Positions 34,400 through 46,917 of a DNA stretch of 64,000 nucleotides are shown here, one piece after another. The notes under the pieces are model-generated. The model saw only the letters and a program-made list of their open reading frames with translations, had not been told where the DNA came from and searched no databases. Origin of the DNA: Datisca glomerata (lineage: Eukaryota > Streptophyta > Magnoliopsida > Cucurbitales > Datiscaceae); assembly GCA_003255025.1 (NCBI GenBank), contig QANY01002375.1:62001-126000 (forward strand), read 5' to 3'. Numbering within the stretch: the stretch's first letter is position 1; the number at the start of each line of letters is the position of its first letter. The translations under genes were made by a program, and so were the position numbers.

Positions 34400-35311
34400 A
34401 TTGCCTTAAAGGATTAAAAGCATTCTCTGTTTGGAGACATGTGTAATGAACATGCAGAGTCCAATATCCACTGCTTATCAGTTTTCTTTGTTGCAGCTAT
34501 CAAAACATATGCACTGGCATAACCATCTTCTATAAGAGCAACATCACCATCATCGGTGTCTTTTTCTTTTAATTCATTTTTACTTTTTGGACATAGTATT
34601 CTGATATGCCCTTCTTCATGACAATGGTAGTATTTGAACTTCTTTCCACCTTTTGATTTAGATTTGGATCTCCCTTTCCCTTTAGCTTCTCTCTTTTCAG
34701 TTCTGCCTCTAGCTACCTGTATGTCTCCAGTCTATTCTTTCTGTTCATTTCTTCTTTGTAGGTCCTTAGAGTTGAGTGCATCAACTACATCTTCGAAAGA
34801 CAATTCTCTCTGTATGTTTTAAGATATCAACAAAGTTTTCATATGAATTTGGAAGGCAAGAATACCAATGCCTTATCCTCATCATCATAGTCAACTTGAA
34901 TATTTTCAAGGTCCAGGCACAGTTTATTAACTCATCTATGTGATCTTGGAGCTTTTCCCCTTCTTGCATCTTATGAGTGAGAAATTTAGCCTTAAGATAC
35001 AACCTACTGGACAGGGCCTTGGTGAGGTACAAGCTTTCCAGTTTAAGCCACACTTCATCTACTATTTTCATCTTAACTATCTCCCTAAGTACTTTGTCAC
35101 TTAGACTGAGAATTAAGGTATTATAAGCTTTCTTCATAATATCCTTCTTATTTTCTTCACTGTATGTGTCTGGCATCTAACTTTCACCTCCAAGAACTTT
35201 ATCGAGTCCTAGGTTACCTAATAAGGCTAGCATTTTCATTTTCCAAATGCCAAAGTCATTGATTCCATCAAACTTTTCTATTTTATGCTTAGCAAATGAG
35301 GATGCCATATT
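34400..35311 (-). pseudogene. Copia gag with CCHC knuckle and protease start
   Basis: gag starts at ATG (minus, 35311-35309) with FDGINDFGIWKMKM, has an in-frame stop before MPDTYSEENKK, and continues LILSLSDKVLREI...KLESLYLTKALSSRLYLK. The knuckle CHEEGHIRILC lies near 34620. WILDSACSLHM near 34470 is the protease active-site DSG/A region. Confidence 0.85.
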
Positions 35312-35400
35312 AGAACTTTAATCGAACATTTAATGAATTGATATATTCTCTGAAGGAAAAACTGAATAGAAATTTACAGAATACTTCTCACAACAATGCT

Positions 35401-35412
35401 CTGATACAATTT
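35401..35412 (-). other. Primer-binding site
   Basis: The minus strand TTGTATCAGAG next to the 5' LTR matches initiator tRNA-Met complementarity with one change. Confidence 0.75.
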
Positions 35413-36002
35413 TGCTATGCTTTTTTACATACATATAAATGCTAGAACTGATTTTTTGTATTGAAGAAAGAAGAACAAAAAAAATAAAAGAAGGAACAAG
35501 AAGAACACCAGGAATTATACTAGTTCAGTCTATCAATGTGATAGACCTACATCCAGTTTTTAGAGTATTGCCAATCCATTATATGATCTTAAAGATACAA
35601 TATACAGAGTTACAGAGAATTAGTTTCAGAGAGAATGAAATCAAAAAGGGAAATACAGAGAAGATAAAACTAAGACAAGAAAATACTCTTTCATGTATTT
35701 TCTTAGCAGCCATGCAGTCTCATTCTCTACCCTTTCTTCATGAGGCTTCTCCCTTTCTCCTACAATCTCTCTATTTCTCTCACCTGTAACTAACTCCAAT
35801 CATTACCATTTTAATATTACCTCAATATCATGAATGCACACGCACTGCTAAAGTAAAACTCCAGGTGCCAGCATGAGATTGAATAAAGACACTTTTTCAC
35901 AGCCAATACAAATGAGCTTTAATAACCAACTTATCCAACTTGGCAGCTACATTCTCAATATGTTTATTTATAGTTGGACCACTGAAGTTGATACACATCA
36001 TA
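35413..36002 (-). repeat. 5' LTR of the 30-36 kb copia
   Basis: It aligns end to end with 30030-30613. It differs at its outer tip (TATGATGTG beside TGTGATGTG). Confidence 0.9.
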
Positions 36003-36290
36003 GTTAGAAACAAATATCACAATTTTCTTACATATTTTCTAACATATCACATCTCACCAAACATGATAATCTCATCTTTCAAGACGCTTTACTTTCTCAT
36101 GATATTGATTATCTAGTTCCAGAAAACATTTACCATTATTTTATAAAAAATTGTCCCCATTTATGCATAGTGTGAAACAAAGCTAGGTTCCAACAGGAAC
36201 TAAAATCTAAATACATTTTTATCCTATGATTTTCTTGAAAACCAAATTAAATTTCTCAAAAGGGCTAATGTCAATTAAATCAACTAGAGA

Positions 36291-36677
36291 TAGGGGTGTT
36301 TACGGTTCGGTTCGGTCAATTTTTAGTAAAAAATCAATTCAAACCAAATTTTCTGCTCGGCAATGAAACTGACCGAACCGAACCAATCATATCAAAAGAA
36401 CCGAACCGAATTGAGCTGTGACTTTCAGTTTAGTTCGGTTCTTCAGTTTGATATTATTAAATTAAATCATTTTTAAATGATATTATTGAAAAACACATTA
36501 ATAAAAATCAAAGTTTCGGTTCGGCTCGGTTCATTTTATATGAAATTATATATAAAAATAAAAAAATAATATAAAATCAAAGTTTCGGTTCGGTTTAGTT
36601 TGAAAATCACCAAAAATTTAAACCGAACTGAAACTTCGATTCGGTTCGATCGGTTCGGGACACTTTTGAACACCCCT
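36291..36677. mobile_element. GGTTCGG-rich non-autonomous DNA element, copy 2
   Basis: Ends TAGGGGTGTT and TTGAACACCCCT are inverted. A 9-bp duplication with one mismatch flanks it (AACTAGAGA at 36282-36290 and AACTAGAAA at 36678-36686). It is full of GGTTCGG/CCGAACC and has no ORF. Same family as 189-1067 but less than half the length. Confidence 0.75.
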
Positions 36678-36686
36678 AACTAGAAA

Positions 36687-37865
36687 TAAAGAATGAATCG
36701 ATAATATAGTGGAATAGAAAAAAGAGGCAAGTATATAGCATTACACACACACATATATATATATAACATATTATGTTTACATAACACTAAAATTATGTGT
36801 TTTTACGTAGTTTGACATGAAATTATATAATTGTATTGAAATATATGATTTATAGGATGCTAATAATTTGTGTAAGTTCCTGTATTTTACGAGTGTGTTT
36901 TTAAATAAGTAATGATGTCATGAAATTATATTTTATATATATATTTAGAAATATTAGTTTTTAACACGTTTATCGCATGTGAATATAAACTTTATATGTT
37001 TTGTTAGTATATGTTATCTTATTAGAGTACTTTGCATGATAAGACTAAACTAGCTGAAAATAAATGTAGTGAAAAGTCCCCTTATAACTGTCTCTAAATT
37101 CAATACATTTTTTTTTGTAATTTTGTACATTCTAACTTACTAAGTAATTAAACCAATTTTCCATGCACATTTGATCCTCAATTAATGGAAATTAATTTAT
37201 TTTGTAATTTTTTTAAAAAAATCGTTATCTTATTAGCTAATCTTCTTTACTCTTCATTTTTCTTATTGAATATAATGAGTTTTCTCATAATCGTGGGATA
37301 CTAATACAAAATTTAGGTACAATAGTTTTATGGTATATTTTCTTGTCACAGTTTATTATCAAAATTATAAGATGCTTACTAATTCTATCACATATATAAA
37401 ATAATATGATATTCATATTTGTATTTAACTATTTTTTATTATGTCAAATTGTTTAAAACATGTTTTTGCTATCATAAAATGTGTCAAAATTAGACCATGA
37501 TATATATTTCTACAATCAAACATAATAACCACCACAAATTATAATTTAAAAACATTCACCAATTATATAATCTAAAGTAATAGAAAATAATTATTTCATT
37601 GCTTTATTAAGTACTTTGAAGAAAAAAGTAAGGATAAACTTGTCTAATTTTTTTCCTAACATCTCGACTAAATATGGTATGATGGTTGTAAAACTCTTCA
37701 AATAATTTTTTATGTATAATTTTGAGTTTAAGGGTAATGTGGCAATTTAAAAGGTAGTCAAGGATAGTATTGCCCAAAAACATTTTCTCGACTTCTACAA
37801 TTTTATATATGGTATGAATAATAACTTTATTATATACACCCTTGGATTGACATTAATCGCTCTAG
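36687..37865. other. AT-rich intergenic DNA
   Basis: It contains an (AC)n(AT)n microsatellite at 36743-36765. No genes or element ends were recognised. Confidence 0.5.
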
Positions 37866-38433
37866 TTGATTTTATTGGAGTGTGTTAGTCAACTGGAGGT
37901 GTGTGATTTGCCTTATAGTGGTTCCCACCTGACTTGGTGGAATCACCAGATTGAAAGCACGAGTATAATAACTAAAATTGACAGGGTTTTGAAAAATGAG
38001 GCTTGGTTGGACGCTTCTAATGAGCTTTTTGCTAATCCTGGCCTCGCATATCATAGCTCTGCAGTGGTAAAGTTTCTGTCAGATATCACTAGAGGTAAAA
38101 CTTATTTTAAAATCTTCAAGTTCTGGACTGAATTTAGTGAGTATAATGATGTGGTTAGACAAGCGTGGGATTCCAATCCTCATGGTAATGCTGTGTACAA
38201 GCAGGCTTTCAGCATTGAAGAGGTTTAACACTATTTTGCAACAACATTCTTCTTAGAGGGTCCTTGAGACTAGATCTAATATGGAGTTAACTTTTAAAGC
38301 TCTAGATAACATCCATGTAGTCATGTTATGCAACAGGAGACCTGCTATGCTTCAAAGAAGCTGTTAGAACTTAAATTAGTTGAGGAGAGCTATTATATGT
38401 AAAAATCAAGGGTCTTTTGGTTGAATTTTGGAG
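37866..38433 (+). pseudogene. LINE (L1) ORF2 fragment, endonuclease region
   Basis: The frame reads CDLPYSGSHLTWWNHQ, TKIDRVLKNEAWLD and FKIFKFWTEFSEYNDVV, then (shifted) LLELKLVEESYY and a KSRVFWLNFG end. These match the plant L1 endonuclease end and the linker before RT. It is cut at 38433 by an inserted LTR. Confidence 0.8.
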
Positions 38434-39572
38434 TGTTGGGGGTTATACCCTCAAAGTATGTGTATTGACATTATAATATGAAATTTAATAGAATTACATT
38501 TTTCTTATAATTATCTTTTTAAATTATTGTAGAATAATTTATATAAATATCTGAAAATTCAATATTTATTATTGAGACTATGATCTTGTATTAGTACGAG
38601 ATGATTATGATCATAGATAATGAATAAAAATGTCAGCAACATATCAAAGTATGGATTCTTTAATGAATGTTTGCCAGTACAGTTCACTAAGTATTATGAA
38701 TGCATGTGTTCTAGATCTGGATCATTGATGTGGATAGGCATCTTAGTAAATGCACTTTATATAATAAGATTATACATGACATGACCGATGTGAAGTAATA
38801 TCAATATTAACATATTATTTATCATACAGATTTAATACGCATCAATCTGATGATCATATATAGATTAGTCTGAATCTTGAGTAGTCATGAACTCTTATAC
38901 ATATATCTATTGAATCTTTTGATTCACTCGTTAAAGTTTGTCTATAAAATAAGCTAGTGACTTTTTTTTGGAGATTCAGTGATATGGATGACTGGGAACA
39001 TGATCTTACAAGATTTGGAATCCAAACTTTCTTAACAGATCGTATATTGGTTCCCTTGAGTGTTAATTCTGAAACTGAATAGTTATTGAGCTCAAATTTA
39101 TAATACGATTATAAATTAATCATTCACTAGTGAATTAATGGTACTTAAGGGTCAAGAGGTAATTAAAAGGGTAAAATGATAATTTTGACCAACTCTAACT
39201 TACGAACTAATAATTGGAGGACAGAATTACGTGAAATGATTATATTAATGAACTATACGAGAATACTTTACAAATACATTCTATAATCTCTAAGAGTGCA
39301 ATTCAATATTTATAGTGAAGTAATAATAAAATTTATAAATAAGATTATTTAATTAAAGAGTTTAATTAATAATATGATTTATTTGAGCTTCTGATTATAG
39401 GTCCATGTTCCTCAAGTCACCTTTGTACTACGCAGTTTAGGGTGTGAATATTTCAGGACATGAAAAAGGACTGACTTGCAAAATTAATTTATATTATAGG
39501 ACAAGTATGTAACTATGAGATAATTATGTGTGATTAATTAATTAAATTATTTATATAAAAATTTCAGAAATT
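38434..39572 (+). repeat. Long copia LTR, copy B, 3'-truncated
   Basis: Begins TGTTGGGGGTTATACCCTC. It follows copy A and copy E for about 1.14 kb, then breaks off at a CA microsatellite. It lies inside the LINE fragment. Confidence 0.8.
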
Positions 39573-39611
39573 ACACACACGCACACACACACACACACAC
39601 GCACACACACG
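39573..39611. repeat. (CA)n microsatellite
   Basis: Alternating CA with a few CG interruptions at the junction between LTR copy B and the CACTA remnant. Confidence 0.9.
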
Positions 39612-39659
39612 AGAATTATAAATACATGTTGAATAAAAGCAACAATAGTCAAAAAACCT

Positions 39660-39855
39660 CATTGAAAAACATTCTACAAGAGACGAAAAATCCTGTAAAA
39701 AGTGAGATACCACATGGGTCTTTATAGGAGGTGTTGCGTCTCGTGAAAAACGTAGACTTTTAATATGAGGGGCTGTTACATGCGCCGCATAATCTCTGTG
39801 GATTACTTTTTATAGAGATATCCGCCTCTTGTAGAATGTCATTTTTCTTGTAGTG
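39660..39855. mobile_element. CACTA-type remnant or MITE
   Basis: The right end TTTTTCTTGTAGTG (39842-39855) is the reverse complement of the typical CACTACAAGAAAA terminus. The subterminal block CATTCTACAAGAGGCG inside it recurs in inverted orientation as CATTCTACAAGAGACG at 39669-39685. The left tip is eroded. It abuts the copia coding region exactly. Confidence 0.6.
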
Positions 39856-42800
39856 AAAGTACAATGGTAAGAACTTTCTCACAGTTGCTAATGGAAACAA
39901 ATTGATCATTACTCATATTGGTAACTCTAAACTGCTTTCTCTTAGCAAGAAACCTGTCAATCTCTATAATGTTCTACTGGTACCTAATGTGACCAAGAAT
40001 CTGTTGAGTGTTTCACAACTCACTGTTAATACTAAGTTGTTTGTTAAACTTTACTCTAATTGTTGTTATGTGAAGGACTTGCAGGCGGGAATAATGGTGC
40101 TACATGGGAAGCTTAAGAATGGTTTATACAAGCTTGACATGCCCTTTCACAGAAATCCCGCCAGTCTTCAAAGTCAGTCTAGATCTAGTTTTGGTCCTTC
40201 AATAAATGTAATTAGTAGTCAGAGCCAAGAGTCATCTCCTAGTGTCAAGAGTCTAAGTTCAGTCAAAGCTGAAGAATGAGATAGGAGACTAGGTCATCCT
40301 TCAAGAAAAGTCCTTCTTCAAGTTGTCAAACAATGTAATCTCCTTTTGAAATATAATGAATAACTATTTTTCTATGATTCCTGTTAGCTTGGTAAATCTC
40401 ATGCCTTACCTTTTAAAAACTCTATTTCACATGCTAAACATGCTTTAGACCTAAACACAGACATTTGGGGTCCATCACCCATTAGCTCTACTTCAGGCTT
40501 TAAATTTTACATACACTTCATTGATGACCATAGCAGGCATGCCTGAATCTATCCTCTAAAACACAAAAGTGAAGCAACTCATGCCTTCAATTCAAAACAT
40601 GGCAGAAACCAGTTTAACAGAAAAATCAAAGAAAATTTGCTTATATCGGGAAAAGAGTACCTATCTTTCAATGAAATTGCTCAAAATTCTGGCATAGTTC
40701 TTCAACACTCTTGTCCCTACACATCTCCCTAAAATGGGAGAACTGAACGGAAGAATTGACACATTGTAAAAATTAGCTTAAACTAACATGCCCCTAAGAT
40801 ACTGGTGGGAGGCATTCCAAAGTTCAGTCTACTTGATAAACATGCTCCCAACACCTTTCTTGAAGAATCTGTCACCTTTTAAAATCTTGTTTAGCAAAAA
40901 GCCTGATTATACTAGTATTAAAACCTTTGGTTGCAGCTGTTTTCCCTACTGAAGACCCTATCAGAGTCATAAGTTTCAGTTTCACTCAACTAAATGTGTT
41001 TTCCTTAGGTATAGTGAAGCTCCCAAGGGCTATAAGTGTCTTAGCTCAACATGTAGGATCTACATCTCCAGGCATATGATATTCAATGAAAAATAGTTCC
41101 ATTTTCACTCAAACTTCCTAAATATAAGGGACATGAGTCAATAGTTCTTACTAACCAACTCATATTTGTCCTATCAACTCCAAAACATAGTTAAATCCTT
41201 GAAACAACTAGTACAAATCAGACTCAAAGCTTCATCTCAGCATCACCATACTCATCTAGCAAGAGTGGATGTGTATAGCAAGGTGAGTCAGATTCTAACA
41301 ATAATTTGCCTTATGACACTGAACAAGAAGATAGTGTGACAAGTCACAGAACTAAAAAGGTAAATGACAATTTCTCTTCATAACCCAAGTGAGGAAGCAG
41401 TCCAGGCCAACAGATAAATAAGTCAAGAGAATCAACAGATAGTGAGACACAATATATTCAATCTAAGTGTGGAATTTACAAGCCCAAGATCATTTATATA
41501 GGTTAGTTGATAGACAAACTGAGGTGACAAAAAGTGAACCGAAAACAGTAAGTGAAACCTTGAGTAGTAGACATTGGAAGAAAGCTATGCAAACTAAATT
41601 TGATGCATTAGTTAAAAATAAAACCTAGTGTCCAATTCCCTACTCATCTAGCTACAATGTAGTGGGAAGCAAATGGGTCTACAAGTTTAAGCATAATGCA
41701 GATTGAACCATATAAAGGTACAAAGCAAGACGAATTTCCAAGGGTTTTCACCAAAACCTTGGCATTGACTATTCAGAAACCTTTAGTCCAGTCATAAAGG
41801 CCTCAACCATTAGAGTAGTGCTCACCATTGCAGTGTCAAATGGATGAGGTATGAGACAGTTAGACATAAACAATGCATTTTTTAATGGATATCTAAAAGA
41901 AGACGTGTACGTGAGCCAGCCAGAGGGTTTTGTTGATCATAAAAAGCCTACACATGTCTGTAAATTCATAAAGGCCATCTATGGGTTAAAACATGCACAT
42001 AGGTCCTGGTTTGACTGTCTTGGAAACACTCTTCGAAAATGGAGTTCCCAAATGTCCAAAGGAGAGACCTAACTATTTTTCTTCAAGTACCAGACAAAGA
42101 TCCTCATGCTTCTCATCTATGTCGATGACATAGTAGTAACAGGTAATGATAGTGAGCTACTGGAAACATTCTTTACCATGCTAAACTCATTCTTTGCCTT
42201 GAAGGAGTTGGGACCCTTACACTAGTTCCTTAGTATAGAGGCATTCAGAGATGAAACAGGTCTGTACTTAACTCAAACTAAGTACGTACAGGATCTTCTA
42301 AGAAGAACAGAGATGGAACATGTCAAACCATGCCCTTCACGTATTGTTACAGGTCAATCTGTCTCCTTAAACCAATGAGAACCACTTGCAAATCCAACAC
42401 CATATAGACAGGTCATAGGTGCACTCTAGTACCTAACCAACAGAAGACCATATCTTGCTTTAGCTGTGAACAATAGCCACTTCCTTCAAACTTCAACATC
42501 ATCCCATTGGCAAGCAATCAAGAGAGCCTTGAGGTACCTAAAAGGGACAATGTATTTGGGGCTACTCATCAAACACAATGAAGAACTTGACCTAGTGGGT
42601 TTCTTAGATGCAGACTAGGTAATTTGTTCAGATGATAGAAGATCAGTAGTAGGCTGTTGTGTTTATCTTGGTGATACTCTAGTGTCCTGGTCTTCAAAAA
42701 AAGTAACATGTTGTTGCAAGATCTAGCATAGAGTTAGAGTACAAGGCACTGGCTCACCTAACAGTTGAAATAGCTTTGCACAGACACTTCTAAAGGAGTT

Positions 42801-43060
42801 CACCTTTCCCTTAAACAAAGTCCTTATTATCTGGTGTGATAATTTAAGTGCAAGTGCCCTTGCTTCTTATCTTGTCTCTCATACTCGGACTAAGCACATT
42901 GAAATTGATGTGCATTTTGTTCGAGATAAAGTCTTAAGCAAGGAGTTGGAGATTACATATTTGCCTTGATCAGATCAAATAGCAGACTGCCTTACAAAAC
43001 CCCTCTCTCATTCAAGATTTCAGGTTCTAAGGGACAAATTTGGTGTGATGTAAAACACTC
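39856..43060 (+). pseudogene. Ty1/copia pol, plus strand, decayed
   Basis: Pieces in order: the protease/linker region VPNVTKNLLSVSQL, the integrase zinc end RRLGHPS, the core LNTDIWGPSP and FIDDHSR, then [20 protein letters not shown] and RT with RQLDINNAFFNGYLKEDVYVSQP, KAIYGLKHAHRSW and the intact box LIYVDDIVVTGND. RNase H pieces LDAD and TRTKHIEIDVHFVRDK and the end LPxSDQIADCLTKPLS close it. At least six stops and several shifts break it. gag and the 5' LTR are gone: the left edge is the CACTA remnant. It is a different copia lineage from the 30-36 kb element. Confidence 0.9.
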
Positions 43061-43067
43061 ATGCATT

Positions 43068-43440
43068 TGAGGGGGGGCAATTAGAAATGAAGAAGACGAG
43101 GCTGGCTACAAGTAGTGTAAGAAGAACTACATGTTAGTCTGCTTTACCTCGTGGCTCTCTCTTATTGGTTGTACAACCTTGATTGCTTGTCTCCTTGTAG
43201 ACAACAACAATTATTCTCACTTTAACTATTTTTTCCTTTCGTACAAGAGATGCCCCTATCTCTTTCTCACATGCTCTTTTCCTTTCTATCATTTTCTTTA
43301 ACCTAGCAAATGTAATAATAGTACAAATAGCGAACTTTCTCATTTTGGAAAGTTGAGCTGAGATAATACAAAAGAATACATATTTAGTAATTCTTTCTTC
43401 CCATATTAACAAAGAGTAATAATTCTAGACCGACCAAATT
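43068..43440 (+). other. Polypurine tract and possible 3' LTR of the plus-strand copia
   Basis: TGAGGGGGGG (43069-43078) is a polypurine tract. The CT-rich region after it (to about 43430) is the right size for a small LTR. No partner LTR exists to confirm it. Confidence 0.4.
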
Positions 43441-43840
43441 ATGACATAAATGCAGTGCTTTTTGAAGATGCTAACTCAAGACGAATTCAGCCTAATGTAG
43501 ATGTTGGTTTTCTTGGTAACGGTCAGAAGGAGAATCACAGCTGCAATGGGCATTGCTCTCTGATGCAACATGGATGGATAACAATGTTGGTCTTTAATTG
43601 TTATCAAGAGCTTGACGGGGAATGATTCACAGTTAGCGGCCACACAAGCTTTTTGGTTGATATTCGTGTCCTTGGTGCTTATTTCATTAATGTTTCATTT
43701 AATCATATTCATAAGGAAGCTAACGGGATTGCGCACCACCTTTCTTGGCTTGGGATTGTGGACCCTTCCTGTTTGGGTATCTAATTTTTTTAACTATTCT
43801 TTTGGCTTAATGAGATCCTTTCTTTTTTACCAACATATAT
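43440..43840 (+). pseudogene. LINE RNase H-like C-terminus and 3' end
   Basis: The frame VDIRVLGAYFINVSFNHIHK followed by EANGIAHHLSWLG matches the end of the RNase H-like domain of plant LINE ORF2. The tail AATGAGATCCTTTCTTTTTTACC resembles a LINE 3' end. It may be the far end of the LINE at 37866, whose RT middle is missing. Confidence 0.55.
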
Positions 43841-44041
43841 ATTATTCATTCATATATTGATATTTTAACATTCATTAAAATAATTGATCAAAATAAATAA
43901 ATGACATATTATTTAGTTATTGAAAACTTAGTATAGTCACACTAGAATCTTACTAAAAAGGAATTCCCAAAGCATAAAATGTAAATGCAATTTTAGTAGT
44001 TGAGTTGGTCGGCGAGGAACATTGCAATTGCATGCTCCTAA

Positions 44042-46917
44042 GGGGCCGTTTGGTATAAGAGTGTGAGTAAATGATTTTTAGAATTAGATTGTTGGAATAT
44101 GATTGTGAGAATGTATATGCTTGAAAAGCTAAGATTACTTTGTTTGTTAACACTTGAAAATTTTCTGTTTTAATGGTGGAGGTGATAGATTACTTTGTTT
44201 ATTTTGATGGAATAGGCAAGTAGATGTTTTAGATATTATTGTCAAATTTCAATTTTACCCTTGGATTAAAAATGCTTATGAATAATAATTACTTAATTTA
44301 TAATAAGATGACCAACATAAGTAATAACAAAAATGTAGATTTTACCCATGGATTTCTTTTCTGTGTATACTTGTTAATTTTTCGGCCAAATCATTATATT
44401 ATGATACGTCGTGTAGATTTTGATCGAATATTTGTCCATACAATTGAACCAATACCAATCCAAGTGTATTAATATGGTATAGAATTTACAATATAAGATA
44501 ATAATTTTTAAAGGAAAACACTCATGATTTTTAGCTCGATAATCAAGATTATAGTACTAAAATAAATTTCTATCAAATTTCAATCATAATATTAAGTAAA
44601 ATTCAATTTATGGTTAGTCCAGTATCAATAAAAAAATTTCCAAGGAAAAAATTGAGAAAGAACTACCTTCGGAGACAACTCCATAAGTCAAAGCATGATA
44701 TCAGAATATATTTGATAAAATATGCAAAAGATGGATTCTCAATCCAATTACTACATTTTCATACACATATGTTGACTGTATTTACATGTGATTTATCATA
44801 AAACACTCATGTGCATATCATAAATGCAATAATAAAATATTTACCATTGTGCACATCATACATGGCACCACAATTCATCCATGTGCACAAAAAAACTACA
44901 CCTGCAAATTATTATCGGTGACATTGCTTATACTATGCATATCAAAATAGGTTCTGAAGGCTTCATCATGAAATCAATTGTCTATGATTTCATATTATCG
45001 AGCAAAATATGCAAAATAAACTCCTTTTTTGAAAGGCACACGCAAAGCAACGAAGTAATGAGTTTGATCATGGTCTTTTACAATCAACTTTCCTGCTAGT
45101 ACCTTCCTAGCATCTGTTAGTCCATCTATTTTCATTATTTCATCAAATATCTGGGAAACTCTATCAGCACTATAAGCTCCATGTTGAAAACGCTTTATCG
45201 AGGTTCCAGCAGGTACATTGACCTTAATGTAGGTTCCATCTAAAACTCCTAAACAATTCTAGATTAATAAAATTCCAAATGTTACAAACCTTACAGTTTG
45301 GTATATTAAGAAGGAATCCAATTTTAAGTGCATATTTGATACCTTGAACCACTTCCATCTTCTATCTGTAGAGTTTTCAAGGATTGACACTGGTTTTTTC
45401 AATAACACATCATGTAGATGTAGCATTGAGTTCAAAACTTTTGTAAAATGCACACTTACTGTTTCAACAGAACATGCAAAATGTCATTTAACAATTCTAT
45501 TCTTCACGTCAGGCGCAATTATATGTAAGAAGATAGAAACCATTTCTTCTACATCCATATTCCTAGTTCCCCTTAATTGACCAACTGTCTTAAGAAGTTG
45601 ACATAAAATGGTAAAAGTTCTTCTATTCATTCATGTGCTTTTAAAACATGCTAAGTCAATTGCAAATATCATTCTATGTAAATTTAGTGTCCTGATATAG
45701 TGCCTACCAATGATATACCATCCCACCTAATTCTATATTTCTTTCTCTTAGAAATAATAACGACTATCATAATCAGAAATAAAAGTGTCGACTGTTTTAA
45801 CATCTCCAAGTAGTAAACTAAAATACACATAATCCATCTTTTGGTAGCCAAAGGAAGACGAGCCATATCTGTAAAATATAGTTTATCAAATATAGGTACT
45901 TGAATCAGGTTTACCCATAGCAACAAACTTAAAGAGGTTAAAGATCCACACAATCTTAGAAGCGATGAAATCAATATAATATTGAAATGTAAAATAGAAA
46001 TGAAAGCAGCGAGAGAATAAAAAAAGAGTTATACATTCTTGTCAACAAAATCAGCCCAGAAGCTAGCTTGAGCTCTCTAGTAAGGATCAGAAGACAACAG
46101 TGGAGCTTACCTTACGCCTACATGCATAGCAGAGAAATTAACAAACCAGCCATCATGATATATTAAGTTAAAACTCAAGGTAAATGTAAGGAGGGCATAC
46201 AAAAATAGTATAACTTCAATGTAAAACTGAACTTTTGCAGCCAGATTAAGATAACTAAGAACAACAACCAATAGATCTCTCACTCAGCTATAGATTTTGC
46301 TACTAGAGCATTAAATTGTAGAAAGACCTAATCACAATGGGGCTTCTTCAAGAACCCCAAATAAGTCAACTACTTAGAAGTATAATTGTTTCTAAAAAAA
46401 TAGGAAAGTTGACCTCTGTGGGAGGATGACAAATAAAAACTAATTTTCTGGCACATGATATAAAATTATAAGCCATAATAATGTCAATAAGAAAAGCATA
46501 CCCAGTACACTTAGAAGTCCATGAAAGTGAATGGGGTTGTTGAAAAGGCAATGACATTGTAGAAAGAAAGACTTAGAAGAGAGCACTAATTGGGTCAATC
46601 TCTGTTTCAATATTAAGACACACAAGATGTAAACTTTGCCTAGTAGAAAAAAGAAAAATTGTCCTACGTAGTAGTTAGTTTATCTAAATGTGAGGGAGTC
46701 CATATTGAAAAATACTAAACAACGAACCTTATATATTTAGGAAAAAGATGAAAGGAAAAGGGTGGAAATGTTACCAGAAAAAAAAACTTGTCTTATATAA
46801 GAAAGATAGCAAGAAACCAAAACCAGAATTCTATTTAGACACATCAAGAAACTAAATCTACATTTTCTTAAAACAAGAAAATATTCAGATTTATACTATC
46901 ATATTACCAAACGGTCC
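44042..46917 (-). mobile_element. PIF/Harbinger element, internally deleted
   Basis: Ends GGGGCCGTTTGGTA (44042) and TACCAAACGGTCC (46905-46917) are inverted with one mismatch. TAA precedes the left end; the right flank is AAA, so the 3-bp duplication is imperfect. A transposase remnant lies inside on the minus strand. Confidence 0.65.
45020..45660 (-). pseudogene. Harbinger transposase remnant joined to a second segment
   Basis: The minus strand reads MNRRTFTILCQLLKTVGQL, RGTRNMDVEEMVSIFLHIIA, PDVKNRIVK, then stop, SVETVSVHFTKVLNSMLHLH and ENSTDRRWKWFK. After a gap comes LGVLDGTYIKVNVPAGTSIK. This is the N-terminal half and first catalytic Asp (in LDGTYI) of a Harbinger DDE nuclease. Right after that the frame runs into GAYSADRVSQIFDEIMK and LTDARKVLAGKLIVKDHDQ, which is not the expected catalytic core. 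That segment may be the end of the element's Myb/SANT-like second ORF, joined by a deletion; this is inference. Confidence 0.75.

Larger units (their letters stand above)
30030..36002 (-). mobile_element. Ty1/copia retrotransposon, complete outline, non-functional
   Basis: Two LTRs (30030-30613 and 35413-36002) flank gag-protease-integrase-RT-RNase H on the minus strand. The direct repeat GTTAG flanks it exactly (30025-30029 and 36003-36007). A primer-binding site and a polypurine tract are present. Decay includes a stop early in gag, frameshifts, a lost catalytic aspartate codon and three internal tandem duplications. The LTRs remain similar to each other with scattered substitutions, so the insertion is moderately young in this window. 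Confidence 0.92.

Noticed and set aside
36743..36765. (AC)n(AT)n run as a functional element
   Set aside because: An ordinary short microsatellite.
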